This document shows, piece after piece, positions 1 through 11,600 of a DNA stretch of 64,000 nucleotides. Under the pieces are notes generated by a model. The model saw nothing but the letters and a program-made list of their open reading frames with translations. It ran no database searches and had not been told where the DNA came from. A program made the translations under genes and the position numbers. The stretch covers positions 54,618,966-54,682,965 of the forward strand of contig OW804094.1 in assembly GCA_942159475.1 (NCBI GenBank), given 5' to 3'. The first letter of the stretch is position 1, and each line of letters begins with the position of its first letter. The DNA comes from Sthenelais limicola. Its lineage: Eukaryota; Annelida; Polychaeta; Phyllodocida; Sigalionidae.

Positions 1-604
1 CATCTACCCTGCTAACACACTACGTAATTTCTACGTTGTGATTGTTTACGTTGTAGGGACATAAAAGTGTATGGAAGAAAAAACGTTTTTTCTTCCATAC
101 AGATTTACATAATTCTCGCTATCTCGATTACAGTTTGTGGTGTGCATAGTTAACACCAGTGATAATTGTCGCCCCCCACCACTACCCAGAAGCCGTCAAA
201 GAAGCTTCCGGTTTCAGTGCTAAAGCTAAACATTTGTTAAACAATGGACTCCTGTCTCATCAATTTTTTTTCAATTAGGAAAATTCTAAAGCCTGCTTTT
301 TGCTGACATCGTTCTGATTCTTTTGGTGTATAACATTAGTTTATACCTCGAATACATACTTTTCTGTAAGCATTGGAGTAGGCAGTAAGCATTGGAGTAC
401 GCGGCACCACCTCCCTAGCATTTGACCATAGCTAGACGTAGCAGAGGAAGGATGCGCTGCATCAAGATTAGTTCTAAATTTAAACATTAGGCGGCGGCTC
501 GATTGAATAGCGGTATTTGAGATAAGGAGAATTACAACCAACAAAAACATAGAAAATAATGTTGCCACAATGTGAATACAACGGAAAATTGTTAGCTGGG
601 TATT

Positions 605-718
605 TTCGCACAGATTCTGAAGAGGGGGGGGGAGGTGGTAATACATTTTTGCACAAGAATTTTGGCCATTTCCTCCTAGCCCCCCCCCCCCCTAGTGATT
701 AATTATGAAGAGTCCCTT
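605..718 (-). repeat. G-tract / TTTTTGCACA repeat family, fragment
   Basis: Carries the family hallmarks: a poly-G run, CATTTTTGCACAAGAATTTT, GGCCATTTCCTCCTAGCC, a poly-C run, then TAATTATGAAGAGTCCCTTA at the outer end. The same modules occur at 18.03-19.09, 25.9, 28.2-28.8 and 53.45 kb. Confidence 0.7.
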
Positions 719-898
719 ATTTGATTATAGGTGTACAGCGCTTCCTAGCGACAAAAGAGGGAGTAGGCCTATATCCCAAGATTTCCCTGCTGTTCAAAAG
801 CTTATCTCATCAATATAAGTTTTAATACATAAAATTAAGAATGTACCAATAAACCTTTGGCTAAGAGTGAAACACTTTGTGTTTCCTGAGTCCAGAGA

Positions 899-1076
899 AG
901 TTTAGCCGCCAGAATCATTGAGAATATTTGTTTCCTGTGATAAATTAGTTGCTTATAGTTAACCTTATAAATTGTTGACTGACTGCATTGATATGTGCCC
1001 ACCGTCCTGCCGCCATTAGGCCGGGAGGACCCGTCACTAAACGTTGTGTTGCTGCCCAGAAAGAAGGGTCGTCCAG
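899..1076 (+). repeat. Dispersed direct repeat, copy 1
   Basis: Starts AGTTTAGCCGCCAGAATCAT and runs nearly identically to 2263-2392, including TTGCTTATAGTTAACCTTAT and CATTGATATGTGCCCACC; this copy holds about 45 extra bases near its end. A related short piece (GTCAAGTGTTTTGC..GTCTGCCGCC) is at 1695-1725 and 2391-2422. Confidence 0.75.
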
Positions 1077-1079
1077 AAA

Positions 1080-1844
1080 ATTACCGCAGCAAGACTTTTA
1101 TTTGTGGGAAGTAAATTGGTTGTATTTCACCAGATCTGAACGCTTTTAGATTGTTTTTATATTTAAAAATAAAAGATCGTCCCACCCACCCACCCTGTCT
1201 CTACCCCTCCTATACCTACAATATGATATCCATTTGATTTAGTATCAATTAAATAATGTAGCCTACACAACACCAACGTGTTGGGTAGGCTATACAACAC
1301 CCACCCTATAAATAGCCTACATGTCAACAAGTTAGCTGTGAGTATGGGAGTTATGTAAGGGTGGCAGTGGCTAGTAAGGGTATAGCTGTTGGGTGGTTGA
1401 AGCTATGTAAACATGGCAGGAGTGAGTGACAACAGGTAGAGGGTGCATGAATGTTTTCACAATAGCATTTCTGTACCATGAACGCAGTAGTTTTTCCAGA
1501 CAAAAGGGTAGCTAACTAAGTCAAGTTTCTCTCAGGCGAATTACAGGTGGCCACTTACAGGGAAACACATTAAAAATAAGGCCAGAAGGACGGGTTGTGG
1601 GTATATGGGGAGAGGACGCTGATTCAGGGGGCGACAGGAAGAATTTCTGATGTGGGATTCCACCCTCATAGAGGGCGGGTCAGTCGCGCCTCGTCAAGTG
1701 TTTTGCATGGTCACGTCTGCCGCCATTCTTATGGTATATCACCATAAGATGGCGCAGACAATTAGATTATATATTTTGTTAAATATTTGTACCGATACTG
1801 ATTTTTCACATTCATAGAGATTTGCGGGGCTTTCCTCACTCCAA
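1080..1844. other. Unassigned intergenic DNA
   Basis: No gene recognised. It holds a self-complementary segment near 1721-1760 (GTCTGCCGCCATTCTTATGG ... CCATAAGATGGCGCAGAC) and a pyrimidine-rich stretch near 1180-1210. Confidence 0.5.
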
Positions 1845-1990
1845 CGTTATGACGTCATTGACTAGTGCCTCTTTTTGAGCTGCTGGCGCGATGACGTAGC
1901 GCTATGTGATTGGCCAGAGCGCTGACCCAGTGCTCAGTCAGTTCTATGAGAAGCCTTACGTACTGTTCCCATGCATTTCGGGCGGTTCGA
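1845..1990 (+). promoter_or_regulatory. Promoter-like CRE/CCAAT cluster
   Basis: A perfect TGACGTCA at 1850-1857, GATGACGTAG at 1890-1899 and an inverted CCAAT box (ATTGG, 1909-1913) sit in a locally GC-rich patch. A 73-codon open frame starts 100 bases downstream (2090), but it ends in repeat sequence and its product is not recognised. Promoter activity is inference. Confidence 0.3.
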
Positions 1991-2262
1991 ATCATTTAAT
2001 GGGTCGTTGGTCGTAATTTTCGAAGTTTTTTACACCGAACTGTTCAGTAATTCTGACTGGCTTGATCGGTGTAGGTAGGTCTAAAGTATGTGTTTCTGTG
2101 GGCGGTGGCGGACAAACCCGGGGAAAGAACAGAACAAAAGTGGAATATAGGCAGTTCGGGTCTTAGTGGCATTAGAAGTGGTGTATGGGACACCGTTCGT
2201 AATGTTTTGGAAGAAGCTACGCTTTTGCCTGCAAAAGGCGGAATTGGCGTGATTGGTCTGAA

Positions 2263-2392
2263 GTTTAGCCGCCAGAATCATTGGGAATATTTGTTTCCTG
2301 TGATAAATTAGTTGCTTATAGTTAACCTTATAAATTGTTGACTGACAGCATTGATATGTGCCCACCACCCGGGAGACCAGAAAGAAGGGTTG
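2263..2392 (+). repeat. Dispersed direct repeat, copy 2
   Basis: The partner of 899-1076 in the same orientation. A short open frame (2090-2311) runs into it, so that frame's C-terminus is repeat-derived. Confidence 0.75.
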
Positions 2393-2496
2393 TCAAGTGT
2401 TTTGCCTGGTCATGTCTGCCGCCGATCTAAAGTTGCCCCATTTTACGTTAATGCAGCCTATTTAACGTAGGCCACCGTATTTTTGCTTTTTTATTT

Positions 2497-2592
2497 AGGT
2501 CCTTCCTGATTGTTTAAATTGTTATTTCTCAATAGGCTACGTGTAGGCCTACCGTATTGAGAAATAACAATTTAAACAATCAGGAAGGACCT
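2497..2592. repeat. Perfect 38-bp inverted repeat (fold-back)
   Basis: 2497-2534 is the exact reverse complement of 2555-2592; the loop is 20 bases. A perfect match of this length suggests a recent fold-back insertion or local inverted duplication. Confidence 0.85.
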
Positions 2593-3149
2593 ATGGCTGT
2601 GTAACCAGGGAACTGGTAATTCTGATTTTAATGTAAAATCCATGTTATATTCTTGTTAGATTACTCTCTGAATTGAGCGATAATAGAGTGCGTAAGTGTC
2701 ATGGTGTCACCTAGTAACCTCTATATAGAAGACGTGGTTGGAGGCTTACTGCATGAGCACTCCGCGTGGAAAAGGGAGGGACTGGGGACCAGTATACTAG
2801 ACAGGCCCGCCTGGTACCGGGGTTTCCTTCCGTGTTAGAGAACTGAGGAGGGTCAAACTACGCGAGAGAGCGTGAGTCTGGTTGCATTCGGGAATAGGCC
2901 TATACCAACATAGCCAATATACAGACCATAGTGGTTGCATTCGGGGAGCATATATATATGCTTTGTAATAACAGAGCCAATATTTAGCCAAGCTCAAATG
3001 CTATAGGCTAACTTTTGAAATAATTGTCCGATTTGAACATAGTTGGTGTCATAGGCTTTGAAATGAAGAGACAAAACCAGAAAAGTTCACATTGTATAGC
3101 TAGGGGGACCGGGGGCCCCTTAATTTGGGGGAGAGAATTATTGAAGAGG

Positions 3150-3415
3150 TATAGGTGTGTGTGTGTGTGGGCGAGGATGAGGACAGGAAGGTAGGAATGG
3201 GAGGAGGAAGAAGGAAGGGATCGAAGCGGTGGAGGAAGAAGAGGAGAGGTGAAGGAGGGGGGAGGGGATAAAAGGGGAGGGAGACTCAACTTTTTTTACG
3301 ACCAACTTTTTTTCGATCAAGTTTTTTTTCAACAATTTTTTTCAACCGTTTTTTTTTCAACCAGCATTTTTTACGGCCAACTATTTTTTTGGACAAACTT
3401 TATTTTTGACACTTT
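3150..3415. repeat. Purine tract and CAACTTTTTTT minisatellite
   Basis: A GT microsatellite (about 3149-3161) and a long AG-rich tract (about 3165-3290) lead into irregular repeats of CGACCAACTTTTTTT / CAACCATTTTTT to about 3415. The same unit is better preserved at 54499-54727. Further AG-rich and CT-rich tracts follow to 3670. Confidence 0.7.
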
Positions 3416-3801
3416 TTCTGTCTCTCAGAGAAAGAATGTACCTGTCCAGACATTACTCATTATTATTAAGGAGGGGGGGAATAATAGGGGAGGGAGAGCA
3501 AGGGAGGTAGTCGGGGAGGGGAAGGAAAATTGATAGATGTATAGGTGGGGGGGGGGGGTGCAAATTTTTTTCCATGAAACCCTCTTATATCAGTCATTCT
3601 CCTCCTCCTCTCCCTTTCTTTCTGTCCCTCTCTCTCTCTCTCTCTGTCCCTCCCTCTCTCTCTCTCCCTCCTACACCTTACCTAGGCTTACTAAGCTCCT
3701 ACTACACTGACGTTTAGGGGTCTCTGGTCCAGTTTTGTCCCTAAATTGCCCTTGTAACGGACAATCCTACCAGCGGATAGAGTCTGTGGTCGACCCCTAA
3801 A

Positions 3802-3924
3802 GGACTTGGAAGGTTGTGGTTTGGAGGGAATAGCCTTATGGACATGGGATAGAGAGCTCGCTATCGCTCGCCCTCTATCCCATGCCATAAGACTCTTCCC
3901 TCCAAACCACAACCTTCTAAGTCC
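3802..3924. repeat. Fold-back with ~52-bp near-perfect arms
   Basis: Arm 3802-3854 (starts GGACTTGGAAGGTTGTGGTT) pairs with 3873-3924 as reverse complement with a few mismatches or indels; the 18-base spacer is GC-rich. No coding content. Confidence 0.8.
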
Positions 3925-3988
3925 ATAATAGGCCCCCTGTGATTTTAGCCATTTTTTGGCAATCAAATTAATATCTTCAAATTAAAAT

Positions 3989-5050
3989 AGGGTTTATTCA
4001 GGTAAAGTGGGACATCTGGTAAAATGGGACATCTATAGTTATATGTCAACCAATAGCATTTTAATTACTCACATGGTGGTAATTACCCCTAAAATAAAAA
4101 ATATGTATCCTGAACATTTACTGAGACACAGCTAGACCAAGGTCAAGGTCCCACCCAAGAGTCTGAGGTTGTCTGCTAAGAGGACTCTCCATTTTGAAGG
4201 CAAAAATCGGAAAGTTGATACTATTTTCATGCTAATTTTGTTAAGAAAGTGTTGCAAATTGTAATAATTCTTTTGGTCCAAAACCAGGCATTTTAGAAAA
4301 CTACCCCGCATGAGGAATATATATGTGTAGAAAACATAGACAACAAATATAATGGTAAGCTGGATAACCTTGAAAACACTTTGTCCCACTTTAACTGAAT
4401 ATGCTCATATAAGGTGGGACAGTTGGATTCATATAAAGTGGGACGCTTCTGGTATTTGCACATAAGGCCAAAAACTTTAATTATACATAATGTGCATTTA
4501 AGGACTTATTAGATGCTACATTTATGCCATGATCAATAACTCTTCAACTTATAAATGGCTGCAAAAATTCAAACCAAAGTCCACTGTCCCACTTTACCTG
4601 AATTAACCCCAAACCAACTGTTGCCACCAACCACGCTTGGACACCCTGATTCCCAAAATGTAGGCCCCTATAATTTATTGCAATGATTTATCATTTTTTT
4701 CTATATTCTTAAACACAAGCAACACAATCAAATGAAAATAACAGCATAAAATCTCATATCAGTTACATGCAGATTATGTAACATGGATAATAAGTGATGT
4801 GTCCCACTTAGGGCCTACCAAAATAAGTGTCCCACTTTACTCAATTACATCGGTTAAGTGGGACAGCAGCTCAAATAGTTGAAAGGATATGGTATTTGCA
4901 CATAAGGCCAAAAACGTAAATGATACTTATGTGCATTTTAGGGACTTATTAGATGCTACATCTATGCCATGATCAATAACTCTTCAACTTATAAATGGCT
5001 GCAAAAAATCAAACCAAAGTCCACTGTCCCACTTTACCTGAATTAACCCT
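3989..5050. mobile_element. MITE-like DNA transposon with AAGTGGGACA termini and duplicated 3' end
   Basis: The left end 3989-4014 (AGGGTTTATTCAGGTAAAGT...) and right end 5025-5050 are inverted repeats of 26 bases with one or two mismatches. A second complete right terminus lies internally at 4585-4610. The segment before it (4453-4610) is repeated at about 4893-5052, so the element is one unit plus a tandem partial second unit. AGTGGGACA also recurs internally at 4432 and 4857. No transposase frame is visible, so it is non-autonomous. The superfamily is not determined. Confidence 0.75.
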
Positions 5051-5462
5051 AAACGTCCAGTAAATTGTTGGATTCCTATAAGAAGTAGAAACACAACTGC
5101 CTCTACAATCCAAGTGCCGAAGGCACTTGTTGTTATTATAAAGTGCGCATGCGTCAGTTCCCAAGCGCTGCATTCGCGAGTTATCCAACAAATGCAACCG
5201 GTGCAACGGTGCTCCTTGTGAAGAAGTCGAAAGCACCCCTTCCCGGAGAGAACTATACGGTCTATGACCGTACACGGTTTCCGTACAGTTCTATGTAGGC
5301 CTATACACGGCGCTGCGAGGTGGGGCAGCCCCAGAATAATAATAATCTCAGCCTATTTTTAGCTGGAGCACCAGCACACATTCTACTCTCCCAGGGACAC
5401 CTAGTGCACTAGGAGTTTCAATCGAAAGTACCGGTACCCGTCAAGGTCAAGGCCCGCAGCGA

Positions 5463-5470
5463 CCGGAAGT
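5463..5470 (+). promoter_or_regulatory. ETS-type site upstream of RNASEH2A
   Basis: CCGGAAGT, the consensus ETS/GABP core, lies about 80 bases before the RNASEH2A start codon. It is followed at about 5478 by TGGCGCGG, which resembles an E2F site. No TATA box is evident at a useful distance. This fits a housekeeping, replication-linked promoter, but the regulatory role is inference from motif and position only. Confidence 0.4.
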
Positions 5471-5551
5471 TTTGTTCTGGCGCGGAATAGAAATTCACGC
5501 ACTGCGCTAAGCCAGGATCCCGGGATATATAACTATAACTAAACCTAAAAG

Positions 5552-5678
5552 ATGGATCTCAAGGATTTTGAGGACGATAACACCCAGAACTGCTTCGTTG
5601 AAAACGCAGTGCCGCAAATTTGTAAAGATGAACCCTGTTGTTTAGGTATTGACGAAGCGGGTAGAGGCCCAGTGCTCG
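5552..5678 (+). CDS. RNASEH2A: RNASEH2A exon 1 (start, DEAGRGP motif)
   Basis: Encodes residues 1-42 plus one base of codon 43. It contains the start codon and the first two catalytic acids in GIDEAGRGP. The donor is GTAAGC at 5679. Confidence 0.94.
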
Positions 5679-8600
5679 GTAAGCTATAGTAGGCCTACAC
5701 TACAGTGACAGTGTCAGTACAGTAACGTTAGTGGTTGGGTTTCACCATCCTCCCTAGGCAGGCCTTATGCTTCGCAACCAGTTTCTACGTACAAGTATGG
5801 AGTAACTCATTGCGGAATAGAGGGCCTGCCTAGGGAGGATCGGTTTCACTGGTGGTGGTGATAGATTTGCAGCGGCCTTTTAGGTTGTCTTAATAACGTC
5901 CTTATTCTAACAGAATAGTTAACTTAATAAGATTATTAACTACAACTCCTGAACTCGTTAAATATTCATTTACCGGTAGGCCTATATATAATAGCAATGC
6001 ATGGCACAGTGGCCATGTTTTTATTGATTCTGTCAGTTTCTGCTCAGTAAAGATATGCATGCACATATAGGCCTACACTGTCTAGTCATCTTTTTGTGAT
6101 AGGCCTAGTGCATTAATTATTTTGCCAGGTCCGATGGTGTATGGAACATGTTTCTGCCCGTTGTCGAAGACAGAAGACCTAAAGGCCAGTGGATTTGCAG
6201 GTGCGTTTTGATCAGTGTTTTCCATTTATCACAATCCTACATTATTAAAGAACTTTGTATATTAATTATTATAGGCCATCAGCTGAGGCCCAAAATGTGG
6301 CTAGAACGTGATTTTCGTACCGGCAATGGGGCACTACTTTTTGTGAGCAATTTCCTATTGCTAATAGGCTAGTCCACATTATAATATCCCAAAAGTTCTC
6401 ATGGTAAAAATTTGGGTCGGTAGGTCGGGATTCTTTTTTCTTTTAGCAGTGATTAACTTCTTTTCTTTTTCAGTTCACTGCCTATCTCTGCCCCTGTCTT
6501 GCCACAGTGGCAGCACACATCCATTCTTCCAATTTTTGTTTTCGAAGCTATTTATAGCTGAGAAAACAAATGAATCACTATGAAATGTGCCAATCACTGA
6601 TACTGGATCACATCAGATAATATTCTTTAGCTGTCTGTGAGGTGTTTAAGGATGCCTTATCTAATCCTTTTGATCAGGTCCTATTTATCCCACTTCGTCG
6701 TTATAGTTACACTGATTGACAGCTTTTCTATAGCCAAGGGAGCTCAGCCAAGGGAGCTGATTGGCTCTTAGCTGATTGGCTGTTAGTAAGGCTTAGTAAG
6801 GCTATGGCTGTAGGTGTAGCTGTAGCCAAGGGAGCTGCATATAGATAGACAGAAGAGGGTGGCCAGTTCACGGTCTCAGCCGTGCGTTGAGAGACTTGAT
6901 TACCGCACCTTGTTTACCACTTAGGTCACGCCTCAACCGGTGCTGGTAGGCCTCTCTTAAAGGTGTTTGGTCATGGGCCACTCGGGGGTGATTGTCTTTG
7001 ATCAAATGGGGTTTAGTCTATGCAGACCTACCAAGCCTCCCGCATCCTGCGGGAGGCTCCCACATTTGCGTAATTCCTCCCGCCTACCGGCAAAAGAGAC
7101 AAAACCTCCCACAGAAAAATGATAGCAATCTCGCACACTTTTGAACAATAAATATATTTGTTCGTCGACCTGATTTAATAGCCCTGCAGTAGGCCTAGCC
7201 TATACTATAGGCTATAGGCTATGTGTACAGCAATGAGGAATTTAAACTTATTTGGAATACATAAAGTAGTGCATATATATAAATTCATAAACGAATGCCG
7301 AACGAACGTCCCCATGCGAAAACGAACCCGTCAAAACGGCCCCCAGCTTTTCTATATGGTTAGTGACTGATTTCGCTCTGCCAGAAGAGGGTGGCCAGTT
7401 CAAGGTCTCAGCCGTGCCTACGGTCAACATGTAGGTGTTGAGTCGGGCTAATACACCTTTCCACCCGACGCTAGGTGTGGGTGATATGTGGCAATATGCA
7501 TATGAAACACAGACTGTAAAATGGCTCCCGTGTAAATGTAATTAAAGGTGGAACGTCCTACAACTTTAAAATCAGACTCCTTTGAAGTTGGTGGTAGAAT
7601 GTTTGATTCATAAGAGTACCTGAGTATATCTGGATACAAATATCTTAAATCCCGGCCCCAGGGGGGTCGGGGATTTACAGGAATTTCTTGCCCTGGGGGC
7701 GGGGGTGGGGATTTCATCAAATTTCCCAAAAGGCCAAGGACATTCCCCCACATCCCCGGGGGTGGGTGTGGGTGTGTGTGTGTGTGGGGGGGGGGGTTGC
7801 ATTTAAAAGTTCGTCCTGTGTTAGACTATAATACTAAAGCAAGGAACCATCTAGACTAGCTTCAAGTCCCTGTACGTAACTCAATGAGCGCAAGCTAGCG
7901 CACACAGCAAAGGCCTTACTGATGCTTGGGCGTCACAGTCGAAGCTGTAGTGACTCTAACATGAGAATATATTTTTGATAATATTGTGTTTTAAATAAAA
8001 AAACATAATCAAAGACATGCACAAGTCTAGGAACCATCCCGGAACCATCATATTCCCCAGCTACATAATTCTCTCCCTCCCCTCCCCCCCTCCCCCAACT
8101 CTTCGAGAGATATATGTTTTCACCAATAAAACACACAAATCTGTTATCGTGAATGTTCTGCTCTCCTAATTTCCCCTACCTCCCCTGAAGCTGTTTTAAT
8201 TTGTTGGGGTTTTTTTCAAAGTGAGTAAGACTAGTCAAACTTTCAGTGATAATGGTAGACTTCCCAGGTATTAGAAGGATTCATCCTACTCTTTCTATCT
8301 CTATTCCCATACAATTCATTGATTAAATTTTCACTTATAATTGTCAAAGAAAGACGTAGCAACATGATATACATGAAATACAACATATGTGAGGTATAAA
8401 GTGCTGACATTGTGTCTATTCTGCCTTTGTCGAATACTTTTTGCCTGTGTATAAAGGCTTTGATCTGGAGAATCAACCAGGTTATAATCCTAAAGTAAGT
8501 ATTACTACTCCACCCCAAAGAGCTCATCTCTTCGGGTAAAGTAAACCTTATTATCTTTCTGGCCATAAAGTAGAGAAAGTATCCGTCCCCTTGCCCCCAC

Positions 8601-11600
8601 AGGCAGAGCATTGCTTGATCGGGAATCAAGGCCAGCACCATGGGCTAGCCATAAAGATGAACAAAAAATCAATGGGTTCAGTTCTCGTTTTTTTAAATGA
8701 GTTCCAAGTTATTCCTCTTAAACTCCACCAGAATACCTTAAAATAGCATATATTTTCAATCTCCACACCTTGGCAGATCTGTCTATGGCATGCTGGTTTC
8801 ACGGCTGCTGCTGCTATCTTTTATATTGTATAACTTGGGATGTTTTTTGTGCAATATTTGTACTTTGACATGTTCGGATATAAGTTAAAATGTAAACTTT
8901 GTAGGTAAATATTTTGCATTTTCAGTCTAAACATGCCTAAAGTGCAATAACTATAAGTTGACATCAGGCACAAATGATTGTGGCTGAGAAAATCGTTTCC
9001 AGTGGAAACGCCAAGTATATGAATTAAGTTGACACTGATTACAAAGTTAAATATGTTAACCATTGATCAAATCGGTGCATAACTTTATAATTAGTTAACT
9101 TAGTACTTGTTTAAGTATACAGGGCAATGCCTCAGACTGCGTCCAATAGCGATAACGGATGACATACTGACTGACTATGGCCAGATTTGTTCAATACATT
9201 TAAATACTTTATTTACGCACCTCTTTTACCGACCTGAGGATCTCTCGAGAGGGATCCTCAGGTTGGTAACTTAAACAATTAATCATTAAAGCAATAAAGA
9301 TAAGTTTAACCCCAAACGCACATAAAATATACTTAGACATTAACAGTAGCATATGACATTGACATACCCACAGGTACCAGAAAGACGTCCGATTAAATCT
9401 TACAACATTTTTTTATTTTTCTTGCCTTAGAAAACACTTGAGTCGGCGGCATATTTTTTGGGTCGGTTGGGGACCGGAAACAAAGTTATATTTTTTCATG
9501 CCCAGGTGAACAGTGTCTAATGTTTAAAACTATAATATAGAGGAAGAATGTCCAATCGAAGAATGTGAAATGGAAACACTTTCTCTGTGATTTATATAGT
9601 TGAATGAATAACCAAATTTAAAGTTATGCAGGGGTCTCCACTAACTGAAATCATGCACTCGCCCACAGGACTAGTAAAGTATGAAAACCACCGGTCCTTA
9701 TAGAAATCTGGTACCGTAGTCCTTACAATATTCTTGGCATAAATTCCACAAAATTTCGAGTGGCCTGGTGAGATCTACTAGTCCTTCCCAAATTTTGGTT
9801 GCCTAGGGCGAGCGGGCGAGTGTTAATGGCGAACCCTGTTATGGCGTGAAATTCTTTCGGTTTTTCAATGCAAGTTATTCACTTGTAAAAGGTTCAAATA
9901 TCAAGGCATACAGGTACTTGACAATTTTGACCAGGATTAAACTAGATGCAAAATATACAAAAGCCTACGAATGTGTTTGTCTCAAGAATTTAAAGAGCAT
10001 CGCAATAATTATTTTGTTTACTCCAGATTCAAAAACGCTCACTGAAGAGAAACGAGAAGAACTTATGGAACAAATTTCTAAATGCGATGATTATATTGGT
10101 TGGATTATAGACATTCTTTCTCCAAACTGCATATCCACCAGCATGTTACGCAGGTGGGTCCAAAGGCTTTTCCTTTGAATGGTTTCCTCTTTGTGTGGAA
10201 TTATTTTTACCCAGCTACATCCTATAAGATCTTTATCCTTGGATCTGTAGACTTATCTGTACATCTGTTAAACTGCTTTCCCGTGTTCACAGAATTCTAT
10301 AATTCATTGTGTTTTATCTTTAACCAATCTATTGTTACACAATTTGAAGTGATGGTCCCGAACACTAAAGAAAGAGGTTAAACAAGTTGATTACCAATTT
10401 TGCTGCATCATTTTGGCGTGTCTGTAAATAGACAGAAATAAAGATTGAGACTGTTCTGAGTTACCTCTGAACCATAAGATATTAACTTTTAAATCGAAAG
10501 GTTTAATAATCAAGTTTTAACATTTCTTTCTATAGGTCCAAATACAATCTCAATGAACTGTCACATGACACAGCAATCGGCCTCATCAGACGGGCCATTG
10601 ATGGAGGTGCCAAGATACAGGAGGTATGGTTAAAAAAACATCGTTGTGCTGGGGAATTTCTCAGTATCAGCGGTCTGTGTGTGTGCATTGCAACATTTTG
10701 TTTATAACTTACTAAGAAAAACTAGCGGATTTTTAGAATAATATCGGCCATTAATTATATTTTATATAAATTCATGATGTTTAGCTCTGGGACCCCACCC
10801 CGAAAAAAATATCGCAAACCTGGTTTGCTTGGGATATTCTGCGACTACATTGTAATGACAGCAATGTTTTTCCTGTGAGGTGCCCAGAAAAAACATCGCT
10901 GTCAATCCCATCATTACCAAAATCATACATGGCGAAACCTACCGGACTGCGGTCCTTGACCGTTGAAAGACTTGTCGGACTGAAGTTTCACCGGTCTGAC
11001 TGTCCAGTGAAAAGTCTATGAAACGTTCGAGAAACTTTTGGAGGACTGGTGAAACCTTTGGATGACCGGTGAAAGTCTAAAGTTTTCGCCATGTCTGCAA
11101 AATGTGATTAATTTCCCATATCTCTCTCAAATGTTGTTCATTAATGGACTGACATAATAGCATGTCTCTCTACCCCTGAGTAGACCCAAACCTTGCATTG
11201 GAATATATGGAGAGCTATGTACTTATTTGCTATTTGCTGAATTGCTGGTGGAATTCCTATGTAGGAGGGCAGCATGTACGGTGTAACTAGAACACTCACC
11301 GTACACTGCTACCAGGTGCAGGGGCTGACAGCCCAGCAGACGGTAGTGAGTTTGTGAGTGGCAACCCTTTCAGTCAATTTTTAATACCCAAACTTGCGTC
11401 GCCGTTTTACTTATCAAATGCCGCTAGTGAAGGGTCAATTTACTGATTTAGCCTATGCTTATTTATTTTGATACATGTTTTCATTTATAGGTATTCGTTG
11501 ATACAGTAGGTGACCCAGACAAATACCAAGCAAAATTGAAAGCAATATTTCCAGACCTCGACATTACTGTGGCCAAGAAAGCTGATGCCTTATTTCCCAT

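Noticed and set aside
1984..1998. GGTTCGAATC resembling a tRNA B-box
   Set aside because: No matching A-box or cloverleaf at the right distance.
8243..8641. 132-codon minus-strand frame in RNASEH2A intron 2
   Set aside because: Antisense, no recognisable domain, no splice context; its length is plausible by chance in this window.
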